Shown here in pieces: positions 25,401-40,300 of a DNA stretch of 64,000 nucleotides; positions within the stretch are counted from its first letter, which is position 1, and each line of letters starts with the position of its first letter. The position numbers and the translations under genes are program-made. The notes under the pieces were generated by a model. That model was given only the letters and a program-made list of their open reading frames with translations, did not search any database and was not told the origin of the DNA. Source of the DNA: Balanoglossus misakiensis (lineage: Eukaryota; Hemichordata); NCBI GenBank assembly GCA_040954595.2, contig CM082598.2, positions 6,324,001 to 6,388,000 of the forward strand. The letters run 5' to 3'.

Positions 25401-28400
25401 CAATATTTATCCATTTTTTGATAAAAATCATGGGTTATATATATATGAAAATTACACAAAAATGACAATTTTTTGACTTTGCGAAATTTCAATATTTATC
25501 CATTTTTTTGATAAAAATCATGGGTTATAGCTCATGAAAATCACCCAAAAATGAAAATTTTTCGACTTTTCGAAATTTCAAATATTTATCCATTTTTTGA
25601 TAAAAATCATGGGTTATAGCTCATGAACATCACCCAAAAATGACAATTTTTCGACTTTGCGGAATTTCAATATTTATTAATTTTTTGATAAAAATCATGG
25701 GTTATATATATATGAAAATTACACAAAAATGACAATTTTTCGACTTTGCGAATTTCCAAAATTTCTTCATTTTTTGAAAAAATCATCAGTTATAGCTCAT
25801 GAAAATCATCCAAAAATGACAATTTTTCGACTTTGCGAAATTTCAATATTTATCCATTTTTTGATAAAAATCATGGGTTATAGCTCATGAAAATCACCCA
25901 AAAATGACAATTTTTTGACTTGCGAAATTTCAATATTTATCCATTTTTTGATAAAAATCATGGGTTATAGCTCATGAAAATAACCCAAAAATGACCATTT
26001 TTCGACATAGCGAAATGACAATTTTTGGACTTTGCGAAATTTCAATATTTATCCATTTTTTGATAAAAATCATGGGTTATAGCTCACGAAAATCATTCAA
26101 AAATGACAATTTTTCGACTTTGCGAATTTTAAATATTTATCCATTTTTTGATAAAAATCATCGGTTATAGCTCATGAAAATCACCCAAAAATGACAATTT
26201 TTCGACTTTGCGAATTTTCAATATTTATCCATTTTTTGATAAAAATCATGGGTTATAGCTCATGAAAATCACCCAAAAATGACAATTTTTTGACTTTGCG
26301 AAATTTCAATATTTATCCATTTTTTGATAAAAATCATGGGTTATAGCTCATGAAAATAACCCAAAAATGACCATTTTTCGACATAGCGAAATGACAATTT
26401 TTGGACTTTGCGAAATTTCAATATTTATCCATTTTTTGATAAAAATCATGGGTTATAGCTCACGAAAATCATTCAAAAATGACAATTTTTCGACTTTGCG
26501 AATTTTAAATATTTATCCATTTTTTGATAAAAATCATCGGTTATAGCTCATGAAAATCACCCAAAAATGACAATTTTTCGACTTTGCGAATTTTCAATAT
26601 TTATCCATTTTTTGATAAAAATCATGGGTTATAGCTCATGAAAATCACCCAAAAATGACAATTTTTTGACTTTGCGAAATTTCAATATTTATCCATTTTT
26701 TGATAAAAATCATGGGTTATAGCTCATGAAAATCACCCAAAAATGAAAATTTTTCGACTTTGCGAAATTTCAATATTTATCCATTTTTTGATAAAAACCA
26801 TGGGTTATAGCTCATGAAAATCACCCAAAAATGACAATTTTTTGACTTTGCAAAATTTCAATATTTATACATTTTTTGATAAAAATCATGGGTTATATAT
26901 ATATATGAAAATCACACAAAAATGACAATTTTTCGACTTTGCGAATTTTCAATATTTATCCATTTTTTGATAAAAATCATGGGTTATAGCTCATGAAAAT
27001 CACACAAAAATGACAATTTTTCGACTTTGCGAAATTTCAATATTTATCCATTTTTTGATAAAAATCATGGGTTATATATATATGAAAATTACACAAAAAT
27101 GACAATTTTTTGACTTTGCGAAATTTCAACATTTATCCATTTATTGATAAAAATCATGGGTTATAGCTCATGAAAATCACCCAAAAATGAAAATTTTTCG
27201 ACTTTTCGAAATTTCAAATATTTATCCATTTTTTGATAAAAATCATGGGTTATAGCTCATGAACATCACCCAAAAATGACAATTTTTCGACTTTGCGGAA
27301 TTTCAATATTTATTAATTTTTTGATAAAAATCATGGGTTATATATATATGAAAATTACACAAAAATGACAATTTTTCGACTTTGCGAATTTTCAAAATTT
27401 CTTCATTTTTTGAAAAAATCATCAGTTATAGCTCATGAAAATCATCCAAAAATGACAATTTTTCGACTTTGCGAAATTTCAATATTTATCCATTTTTTGA
27501 TAAAAATCATGGGTTATAGCTCATGAAAATCACCCAAAAATGACAATTTTTTGACTTGGCGAAATTTCAACATTTATCCATTTATTGATAAAATTCATGG
27601 GTTATAGCTTATGAAAATCACCCAAAAATGACAATTTTTCGACTTTGCGAAATTTCAACATTTATCCATTTATTGATAAAAATCATGGGTTATAGCTCAT
27701 GAAAATCATCCAAAAATGACAATTTTTTCGACTTTGCGAAATTTCAATATTTATCCATTTTTTGATAAAAATCATGGGTTATATATATATGAAAATTACA
27801 CAAAAATGACAATTTTTCGACTTTGCGAATTTTCAAAATTTCTTCATTTTTTGAAAAAATCATCAGTTATAGCTCATGAAAATCATCCAAAAATGACAAT
27901 TTTTCGACTTTGCGAAATTTCAATATTTATCGATTTTTTGATAAAAATCATGGGTTATAGCTCATGAAAATAACCCAAAAATGACCATTTTTCGACTTAG
28001 CGAAATGACAATTTTTCGACTTTGCGAATTTTAAATATTTATCCATTTTTTGATAAAAATCATCGGTTATAGCTCATGAAAATCACCCAAAAATGACAAT
28101 TTTTCGACTTTGCGAATTTTCAATATTTATCCATTTTTTGATAAAAATCATGGGTTATATATATATGAAAATTACACAAAAATGACAATTTTTTGACTTT
28201 GCGAAATTTCAATATTTATCCATTTTTTTGATAAAAATCATGGGTTATAGCTCATGAAAATCACCCAAAAATGAAAATTTTTCGACTTTTCGAAATTTCA
28301 AATATTTATCCATTTTTTGATAAAAATCATGGGTTATAGCTCATGAACATCACCCAAAAATGACAATTTTTCGACTTTGCGGAATTTCAATATTTATTAA

Positions 28401-28979
28401 TTTTTTGATAAAAATCATGGGTTATATATATATGAAAATTACACAAAAATGAAAATTTTTCGACTTTGCGAAATTTCAATATTTATCCATTTTTTGATAA
28501 AAATCATGGGTTATAGCTCATGAAAATCACCCAAAAATGACAATTTTTTGACTTGCGAAATTTCAATATTTATCCATTTTTTGATAAAAATCATGGGTTA
28601 TAGCTCATGAAAATAACCCAAAAATGACCATTTTTCGACTTAGCGAAATGACAATTTTTAGACTTTGCGAAATTTCAATATTTATCCATTTTTTGATAAA
28701 AATCATCGGTTATAGCTCATGAAAATCACCCAAAAATGACAATTTTTCGACTTTGCGAATTTTCAATATTTATCCATTTTTTGATAAAAATCATGGGTTA
28801 TAGCTCATGAAAATCACCCAAAAATGACAATTTTTTGACTTTGCGAAATTTCAATATTTATCCATTTTTTGATAAAAATCATGGGTTATAGGCTCATGAA
28901 AATCACCCAAAAATGACAATTTTTTGACTTTGCGAAATTTCAATATTTATCCATTTTTTGATAAAAATCATGGGTTATA

Positions 28980-31900
28980 GCTCATGAAAATCACCCAAAA
29001 ATGAAAATTTTTCGACTTTGCGAAATTTCAATATTTATCCATTTTTTGATAAAATCATGGGTTATAGCTCACGAAAATCATCCAAAAATGACAATTTTTC
29101 GACTTTGCGGAATTTCAATATTTATCCATTTTTTTGATAAAAATCATGGGTTATACATATATGAAAATTACACAAAAATGACAATTTTTCGACTTTGCGA
29201 ATTTTCAAAATTTCTTCATTTTTTGAAAAAATCATCAGTTATAGCTCATGAAAATCATCCAAAAATGACAATTTTTCGACTTTGCGAAATTTCAATATTT
29301 ATCCATTTTTTGATAAAAATCATGGGTTATAGCTCATGAAAATCACCCAAAAATGACAATTTTTTGACTTGCGAAATTTCAATATTTATCAATTTTTTGA
29401 TAAAAATCATGGGTTATAGCTCATGAAAATAACCCAAAAATGAAAATTTTTCGACTTTGCGGAATTTCAATATTTATCCATTTTTTTGATAAAAATCATG
29501 GGTTATACATATATGAAAATTACACAAAAATGACAATTTTTCGACTTTGCGAATTTTCAAAATTTCTTCATTTTTTGAAAAAATCATCAGTTATAGCTCA
29601 TGAAAATCATCCAAAAATGACAATTTTTCGACTTTGCGAAATTTCAATATTTATCCATTTTTTGATAAAAATCATGGGTTATAGCTCATGAAAATCACCC
29701 AAAAATGACAATTTTTTGACTTGCGAAATTTCAATATTTATCAATTTTTTGATAAAAATCATGGGTTATAGCTCATGAAAATAACCCAAAAATGACCATT
29801 TTTCGACTTAGCGAAATGACAATTTTTAGACTTTGCGAAATTTCAATATTTATCCATTTTTTGATAAAAATCATCGGTTATAGCTCATGAAAATCACCCA
29901 AAAATGACAATTTTTCGACTTTGCGAATTTTCAATATTTATCCATTTTTTGATAAAAATCATGGGTTATAGCTCATGAAAATCACCCAAAAATGACAATT
30001 TTTTGACTTTGCGAAATTTCAATATTTATCCATTTTTTGATAAAAATCATGGGTTATAGGCTCATGAAAATCACCCAAAAATGACAATTTTTTGACTTTG
30101 CGAAATTTCAATATTTATCCATTTTTTGATAAAAATCATGGGTTATACCTCATGAAAATCACCCAAAAATGAAAATTTTTCGACTTTGCGAAATTTCAAT
30201 ATTTATCCATTTTTTGATAAAATCATGGGTTATAGCTCACGAAAATCATCCAAAAATGACAATTTTTCGACTTTGCGGAATTTCAATATTTACCCATTTT
30301 TTTGATAAAAATCATGGGTTATACATATATGAAAATTACACAAAAATGACAATTTTTCGACTTTGCGAATTTTCAAAATTTCTTCATTTTTTGAAAAAAT
30401 CATCAGTTATAGCTCATGAAAATCATCCAAAAATGACAATTTTTCGACTTTGCGAAATTTCAATATTTATCCATTTTTTGATAAAAATCATGGGTTATAG
30501 CTCATGAAAATCATTCAAAAATGACAATTTTTCGACTTTGCGAATTTTAAATATTTATCAATTTTTTGATAAAATTCATGGGTTATAGCTTATGAAAATC
30601 ACCCAAAAATGACAATTTTTCGACTTTGCGAAATTTCAACATTTATCCATTTATTGATAAAAATCATGGGTTATAGCTCATGAAAATCATCCAAAAATGA
30701 CAATTTTTTCGACTTTGCGAAATTTCATTATTTATTCATTTTTTGATAAAAATCATGGGTTATATATATATGAAAATTACACAAAAATGACAATTTTTCG
30801 ACTTTGCGAATTTTCAAAATTTCTTCATTTTTTGAAAAAATCATCAGTTATAGCTCATGAAAATCATCCAAAAATGACAATTTTTCGACTTTGCGAAATT
30901 TCAATATTTATCCATTTTTTGATAAAAATCATGGGTTATAGCTCATGAAAATCATTCAAAAATGACAATTTTTCGACTTTGCGAAATTTCAATATTTATC
31001 CATTTTTTGATAAAAATCATGGGTTATAGGCTCATGAAAATCACCCAAAAATGAAAATTTTTTGACTTTGCGAAATTTCAATATTTATCCATTTTTTGAT
31101 AAAAATCATGGGTTATAGCTCATGAAAATCACCCAAAAATGAAAATTTTTCGACTTTGCGAAATTTCAATATTTATCCATTTTTTGATAAAATCATGGGT
31201 TATAGCTCACGAAAATCATCCAAAAATGACAATTTTTCGACTTTGCGGAATTTCAATATTTATCCATTTTTTTGATAAAAATCATGGGTTATACATATAT
31301 GAAAATTACACAAAAATGACAATTTTTCGACTTTGCGAATTTTCAAAATTTCTTCATTTTTTGAAAAAATCATCAGTTATAGCTCATGAAAATCATCCAA
31401 AAATGACAATTTTTCGACTTTGCGAAATTTCAATATTTATCCATTTTTTGATAAAAATCATGGGTTATAGCTCATGAAAATCATTCAAAAATGACAATTT
31501 TTCGACTTTGCGAATTTTAAATATTTATCAATTTTTTGATAAAATTCATGGGTTATAGCTTATGAAAATCACCCAAAAATGACAATTTTTCGACTTTGCG
31601 AAATTTCAACATTTATCCATTTATTGATAAAAATCATGGGTTATAGCTCATGAAAATCATCCAAAAATGACAATTTTTTCGACTTTGCGAAATTTCAATA
31701 TTTATCCATTTTTTGATAAAAATCATGGGTTATATATATATGAAAATTACACAAAAATGACAATTTTTCGACTTTGCGAATTTTCAAAATTTCTTCATTT
31801 TTTGAAAAAATCATCAGTTATAGCTCATGAAAATCATCCAAAAATGACAATTTTTCGACTTTGCGAAATTTCAATATTTATCCATTTTTTGATAAAAATC

Positions 31901-34310
31901 ATGGGTTATAGCTCATGAAAATCATTCAAAAATGACAATTTTTCGACTTTGCGAATTTTAAATATTTATCCATTTTTTGATAAAAATCATCGGTTATAGC
32001 TCATGAAAATCACCCAAAAATGACAATTTTTCGACTTTGCGAATTTTCAATATTTATCCATTTTTTGATAAAAATCATGGGTTATAGCTCATGAAAATCA
32101 CCCAAAAATGACAATTTTTTGACTTTGCGAAATTTCAATATTTATCCATTTTTTGATAAAAATCATGGGTTATAGGCTCATGAAAATCACCCAAAAATGA
32201 CAATTTTTTGACTTGCGAAATTTGAATATTTATCCATTTTTTGATAAAAATCATGGGTTATAGCTCATGAAAATAACCCAAAAATGACCATTTTTCGACT
32301 TAGCGAAATTTCAATATTTATCCATTTTTTGATAAAAATCATGGGTTATAGGCTCATGAAAATCACCCAAAAATGAAAATTTTTTGACTTTGCGAAATTT
32401 CAATATTTATCCATTTTTTGATAAAAATCATGGGTTATAGCTCATGAAAATCACCCAAAAATGAAAATTTTTCGACTTTGCGAAATTTCAATATTTATCC
32501 ATTTTTTGATAAAAATCATGGGTTATAGCTCACGAAAATCATTCAAAAATGACAATTTTTCGACTTTGCGAATTTTAAATATTTATCCATTTTTTGATAA
32601 AAATCATCGGTTATAGCTCATGAAAATCACCCAAAAATGACAATTTTTCGACTTTGCGAATTTTCAATATTTATCCATTTTTTGATAAAAATCATGGGTT
32701 ATAGCTCATGAAAATCACCCAAAAATGACAATTTTTTGACTTTGCGAAATTTCAATATTTATCCATTTTTTGATAAAAATCATGGGTTATAGGCTCATGA
32801 AAATCACCCAAAAATGAAAATTTTTTGACTTTGCGAAATTTCAATATTTATCCATTTTTTGATAAAAATCATGGGTTATAGCTCATGAAAATCACCCAAA
32901 AATGAAAATTTTTCGACTTTGCGAAATTTCAATATTTATCCATTTTTTGATAAAATCATGGGTTATAGCTCACGAAAATCATCCAAAAATGACAATTTTT
33001 CGACTTTGCGGAATTTCAATATTTATCCATTTTTTTTGATAAAAATCATGGGTTATACATATATGAAAATTACACAAAAATGACAATTTTTCGACTTTGC
33101 GAATTTTCAAAATTTCTTCATTTTTTTAAAAAATCATCAGTTATAGCTCATGAAAATCATCCAAAAATGACAATTTTTCGACTTTGCGAATTTTAAATAT
33201 TTATCAATTTTTTGATAAAATTCATGGGTTATAGCTTATGAAAATCACCCAAAAATGACAATTTTTCGACTTTGCGAAATTTCAACATTTATCCATTTAT
33301 TGATAAAAATCATGGGTTATAGCTCATGAAAATCATCCAAAAATGACAATTTTTTCGACTTTGCGAAATTTCAATATTTATCCATTTTTTGATAAAAATC
33401 ATGGGTTATATATATATGAAAATTACACAAAAATGACAATTTTTCGACTTTGCGAATTTTCAAAATTTCTTCATTTTTTGAAAAAATCATCAGTTATAGC
33501 TCATGAAAATCATCCAAAAATGACAATTTTTCGACTTTGCGAAATTTCAATATTTATCCATTTTTTGATAAAAATCATGGGTTATAGCTCATGAAAATCA
33601 TTCAAAAATGACAATTTTTCGACTTTGCGAAATTTAAATATTTATCCATTTTTTGATAAAAATCATCGGTTATAGCTCATGAAAATCACCCAAAAATGAC
33701 AATTTTTCGACTTTGCGAATTTTCAATATTTATCCATTTTTTGATAAAAATCATGGGTTATAGCTCATGAAAATCACCCAAAAATGACAATTTTTTGACT
33801 TTGCGAAATTTCAATATTTATCCATTTTTTGATAAAAATCATGGGTTATAGGCTCATGAAAATCACCCAAAAATGACAATTTTTTGACTTTGCGAAATTT
33901 CAATATTTATCCATTTTTGATAAAAATCATGGGTTATAGCTCATGAAAATCACCCAAAAATGAAAATTTTTCGACTTTGCGAAATTTCAATATTTATCCA
34001 TTTTTTGATAAAATCATGGGTTATAGCTCACGAAAATCATCCAAAAATGACAATTTTTCGACTTTGCGGAATTTCAAAATTTATCAATTTTTTTGATAAA
34101 AATCATGGGTTATACATATATGAAAATTACACAAAAATGACAATTTTTCGACTTTGCGAATTTTCAAAATTTCTTCATTTTTCGAAAAAATCATCAGTTA
34201 TAGCTCATGAAAATCATCCAAAAATGACAATTTTTCGACTTTGCGAAATTTCAATATTTATCCATTTTTTGATAAAAATCATGGGTTATAGCTCATGAAA
34301 ATCATTCAAA
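28980..34310 (+). repeat. 970-bp-class higher-order repeats
   Basis: The module that opens with a monomer carrying TGATAAAATCATGGG (one A fewer) and a TATACATATATG junction appears at about 29001, 30169, 31139 and 33960. The pairs 30169/31139 and 30697/31667 are both 970 bp apart (11 monomers plus 2). The near-969 spacing is also seen at 4797/5766. Confidence 0.7.
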
Positions 34311-37300
34311 AATGACAATTTTTCGACTTTGCGAATTTTAAATATTTATCAATTTTTTGATAAAATTCATGGGTTATAGCTTATGAAAATCACCCAAAAA
34401 TGACAATTTTTCGACTTTGCGAAATTTCAACATTTATCCATTTATTGATAAAAATCATGGGTTATAGCTCATGAAAATCATCCAAAAATGACAATTTTTT
34501 CGACTTTGCGAAATTTCAATATTTATCCATTTTTTGATAAAAATCATCGGTTATAGCTCATGAAAATCATCCAAAAATGACAATTTTTCGACTTTGCGAA
34601 ATTTCAATATTTATCCATTTTTTTGATAAAAATCATGGGTTATAGCTCATGAAAATCACCCAAAAATGACAATTTTCCGACTTTGCGAATTTTAAATATT
34701 TATTTATTTTTTGATAAAAATCATGGGTTATATAGCTCATGAAATTCACCCAAAAATGACAATTTTTCGACTTTGCGAAATTTCAATATTTATCCATTTT
34801 TTGATAAAAATCATGGGTTATAGCTCATGAAAATCACCCAACTATGACAATGTTTCGACTTTGCGAAATTTCAATATTTATCCATTTTTTTGATAAAAAT
34901 CATGGGTTATAGCTCATGAAAATCACCCCAAAATGACAATTTTTCGACTTTGCGAAATTTCAATATTTATCCATTTTTTGATAAAAACCATGGGTTATAG
35001 CTCATGAAAATCACCCAAAAATGACAATTTTTCGACTTTGCGAAATTTCAATATTTATCCATTTTTTGATAAAAATCATGGGTTATAGCTCATGAAAATC
35101 ACCCAACTATGACAATGTTTCGACTTTGCGAAATTTCAATATTTATCCATTTTTTTGATAAAAATCATGGGTTATAGCTCATGAAAATCACCCCAAAATG
35201 AAAATTTTTCGACTTTGCGAAATTTCAATATTTATCCATTTTTTGATAAAAACCATGGGTTATAGCTCATGAAAATCACCCAAAAATGACAATTTTTTGA
35301 CTTTGCGAAATTTCAATATTTATCCATTTTTTTGATAAAAATCATGGGTTATAGCTCATGAAAATCACCCAAAAATGAAAATTTTTCGACTTTTCGAAAT
35401 TTCAATGTTTATCCATTTTTTGATAAAAATCATGGGTTATAGCTCATGAAAATCACCCAAAAATGACAATTTTTCGACTTTGCGAAATTTTAATATTTAT
35501 CCATTTTTTGATAAAAATCCTGGGTTATAGCTCATGAACATCACCCAAAAATGACAATTTTTCGACTTTGCGGAATTTCAATATTTATTCATTTTTTGAA
35601 GAAAATCATGGGTTATATATATATGAAAATTACACAAAAATGACAATTTTTCGACTTTGCGAATTTTCAAAATTTCTTCATTTTTTGAAATAATCATCAG
35701 TTATAGCTCATGAAAATCATCCAAAAATGACAATTTTATCGACTTTGCGAAATTTCAATATTTATCTATTTTTTGATAAAAATCATGGGTTATAACTCAT
35801 GAAAATCACCCAAAAATGACAATTTTTTGACTTGCGAAATTTCAATATTTATCCATTTTTTGATAAAAATCATGGGTTATAGCTCATGAAAATAACCCAA
35901 AAATGACCATTTTTCGACTTAGCGAAATGACAATTTTTGGACTTTGCGAAATTTCAATATTTATCCATTTTTTGACAAAAATCATGGGTTATTGCTCATG
36001 AAAATTACCCAAAAATGACAATTTTTTGACTTTGCGAAATTTCAATATTTATCCATTTTTTTTATAAAAATCATGGGTTATAGCTCATGAAAATCATCCA
36101 AAAATGACAATTTTTCGACTTGCGAAATTTCAATATTTATCCATTTTTTGATAAAAATCATGGGTTATAGCTCATGAAAATCACCCAAAAATGACAATTT
36201 TTTGACTTGCGAAATTTCAATATTTATCCATTTTTTGATGAAAATCATGGGTTATAGCTCATGAAAATAACCCAAAAATGACCATTTTTCGACTTAGCGA
36301 AATGACAATTTTTGGACTTTGCGAAATTTCAATATTTATCCATTTTTTGATAAAAATCATGGGTTATTGCTCATGAAAATTACCCAAAAATGACAATTTT
36401 TTGACTTTGCGAAATTTCAATATTTATCCATTTTTTTTAATAAAAATCATGGGTTATAGCTCATGAAAATCACCCAAAAATGACAATTTTTTGACTTTGC
36501 GAAATTTCAATATTTATCCATTTTTTTGATAAAAATCATGGGTTATAGCTCATGAAAATCACCCAAAAATGAAAATTTTTCGACTTTTCGAAATTTCAAT
36601 GTTTATCCATTTTTTGATAAAAATCATGGGTTATAGCTCATGAAAATCACCCAAAAATGACAATTTTTCGACTTTGCGAAATTTTAATATTTATCCATTT
36701 TTTGATAAAAATCCTGGGTTATAGCTCATGAACATCACCCAAAAATAACAATTTTTCGACTTTGCGGAATTTCAATATTTATCCATTTTTTGAAAAAAAT
36801 CATGGGTTATATATATATGAAAATTACACAAAAATGACAATTTTTCGACTTTGCGAATTTTCAAAATTTCTTCATTTTTTGAAAAAATCATCAGTTATAG
36901 CTCATGAAAATCATCCAAAAATTACAATTTTTCGACTTTGCGAAATTTCAATATTTATCCATTTTTTGATAAAAATCATGGGTTATAACTCATGAAAATC
37001 ACCCAAAAATGACAATTTTTTGACTTGCGAAATTTCAATATTTATCCATTTTTTGATAAAAATCATAGGTTATAGCTCATGAAAATAACCCAAAAATGAC
37101 CATTTTTCGACTTAGCGAAATGTCAATATTTATCCATTTTTTTCATGAAAATCATGGGTTATAACTCATGAAAATCATCCAAAAATTACAATTTATTCGA
37201 CTTTGCGAAATTTCAATATTTATCCATTTTTTGATAAAAATCATGGGTTATAGCTCATGAAAATCACCCAAAAATGAAAATTTTTTGACTTTGCGAAATT

Positions 37301-37399
37301 TCAATATTTATCCATTTTTTTATAAAAATCATGGGTTATAGCTCATGAAAATAACCCAAAAATGACAATTTTTCGACTTTGCGAAATGTCAATATTTAT

Positions 37400-40300
37400 C
37401 CATATTTTGATAAAAATCATGGGTTAAAGCTCATGACATTCATCTAAAAATTACAATTTTTCGAGTTCGCGAAATTTCAATATTTATCCATTTTTGATAA
37501 AAATCATGGGTTATAGCTCATGAAAATCACCCAAAAATGACAATTTTTCGACTTTGCGAATTTTCAAAATTTCTTCATTTTTTGAAAAAATCATCAGTTA
37601 TAGGGATAGCTCATGAAAATCATCCAAAAATGAAAATTTTTCGACTTTGCGAAATTTCAATATTTATCCATTTTTTGATAAAAATCATGGGTTATTGCTC
37701 ATGAAAATCACCCAAAAATGACAATTTTTCGACTTTGCGAAATTTCAATATTTATCCATTTTTTTTATAAAAATCATGGGTTATAGCTCATGAAAATAAC
37801 CCAAAAATGACAATTTTTCGACTTTGCGAAATGTCAATATTTATCCATATTTTGATAAAAATCATGGGTTATAGCTCATGACATTCATCTAAAAATTACA
37901 ATTTTTCGAGTTCGCGAAATTTCAATATTTATCCATTTTTGATAAAAATCATGGGTTATAGCTCAAGAAAATCACCCAAAAATGACAATTTTTTGACTTT
38001 GCGAAATTTCAATATTTATCCATTTTTTTTATAAAAATCATGGGTTATAGCTCATGAAAATAACCCAAAAATGACAATTTTTCGACTTTGCGAAATTTCA
38101 ATATTTATCCATTTTTTGATAAAAATCATGGGTTATAGCTCATGAAAATCACCCAAAAATGAGAATTTTTCGACTTTGCGAATTTACAAAATTTCTTCAT
38201 TTTTTGAAAAAATCATCAGTTATAGCTCATGAAAATCATCCAAAAATGACAATTTTTCGACTTGGCGAATTTTCAAAATTTCTTCATTTTTTGAAAAAAT
38301 CATCAGTTATAGCTCATGAAAATCATCCAAAATGACAATTTTTCGACTTTGCGAAATTTCAATATTTATCCATTTTTTGATAAAAATCATGGGTTATAGC
38401 TCATGAAAATCACCGAAAAATGAAAATTTTTTGACTTTGCGAAATTTCAATGTTTATCCATTTTTTGATAAAAATCGTTAGTTATAGCTCATGAAAATCA
38501 CCCAAAAATGACAATTTTTCGACGTTGCGAATTTTTAAAATTTCTTCATTTTTTTAAAAAATCATCAGTTATAGCTCATGAAAATCATCCAAAAATGACA
38601 ATTTTTCGACTTTGCGAAATTTCAATATTTATCCATTTTTTGATAAAAATCATGGGTTATTGCTCATGAAAATCACCCAAAAATGACAATTTTTTGACTT
38701 TGCGAAATTTCAATATTTATCCATTTTTTTATAACAATCATGGGTTATAGCTCATGAAAATAACCCAAAAATGACAATTTTTCGACTTTGCGAAATGTCA
38801 ATATTTATCCATTTTTTGATAAAAATCATGGGTTGTAGCTCATGACATTCATCCAAGAATTACAATTTTTCGACTTTGCGAAATGTCAATATTTATCCAT
38901 TTCTTATAAAAATCATGGGTTGTAGCTCATGAAAATCCCCCAAAAATGACAATTTTTTCGACTTTGCGAAATTTCAATATTTATCCATTTTTTGATAAAA
39001 ATCATGGGTTATATATATATGAAAATTACACAAAAATGACAATTTTTTGACTTTGCGAAATTTCAATATTTATCCATTTTTTTGATAAAAATCATGGGTT
39101 ATAGCTCATGAAAATCACCCAAAAATGAAAATTTTTCGACTTTTCGAAATTTCAAATGTTTATCCATTTTTTGATAAGAATCATGGGTTATAGCTCATGA
39201 CATTCATCTAAAAATTACAATTTTTCGAGTTCGCGAAATTTCAATATTTATCCATTTTTGATAAAAATCATGGGTTATAGCTCATGAAAATCACCCAAAA
39301 ATGACAATTTTTCGACTTTGCGAATTTTCAAAATTTCTTCATTTTTTGAAAAAATCATCAGTTATAGGGATAGCTCATGAAAATCATCCAAAAATGACAA
39401 TTTTTCGACTTTGCGAAATTTCAATATTTATCCATTTTTTGATAAAAATCATGGGTTATTGCTCATGAAAATCACCCAAAAATGACAATTTTTTGACTTT
39501 GCGAAATTTCAATATTTATCCATTTTTTTATAACAATCATGGGTTATAGCTCATGAAAATAACCCAAAAATGACAATTTTTCGACTTTGCGAAATGTCAA
39601 TATTTATCCATTTTTTGATAAAAATCATGGGTTGTAGCTCATGACATTCATCCAAGAATTACAATTTTTCGACTTTGCGAAAAGTCAATATTTATCCATT
39701 TCTGATAAAAATCATGGGTTATAGCTCATGAAAATCACCCAAAAATGACAATTTTTCGACTTTGCGAATTTTCAACATTTCTTCATTTTTTGATAAAAAT
39801 CATGGGTTATAGCTGATGAACATCACCCCAAAATGAAAATTTTTCGACTTTGCGAAATTTCAATATTTAACCATTTTTTGATAAAAATCATGGGTTATAG
39901 CTCATGAAAATCACCCAAAAATTAAAATTTTTCGACTTTTCGAAATTTCAATGTTTATCCATTTTTTTATAAAAATCGTGGGTTATAGCTCATGAAAATC
40001 ACCCAAAAATGACAATTTTTCGACTTTGCGAATTTTCAAAATTTCTTCATTTTTTGAAAAAATCATCAGTTATCATCATCCAAAAATGACAATTTTTCGA
40101 CTTTGCGAAAGTTCAATATTTATCCATTTTTTGATAAAAATCATGGGTTATAGCTCATGAACATCACCCAAAAATGACAATTTTTGGAATTTGCGGAATT
40201 TCAATATTTATCCATTTTTTGATAAAAATCATGGGTTATATATATATGAAAATTACACAAAAATGACAATTTTTTGACTTTGCGAAATTTCAATATTTAT

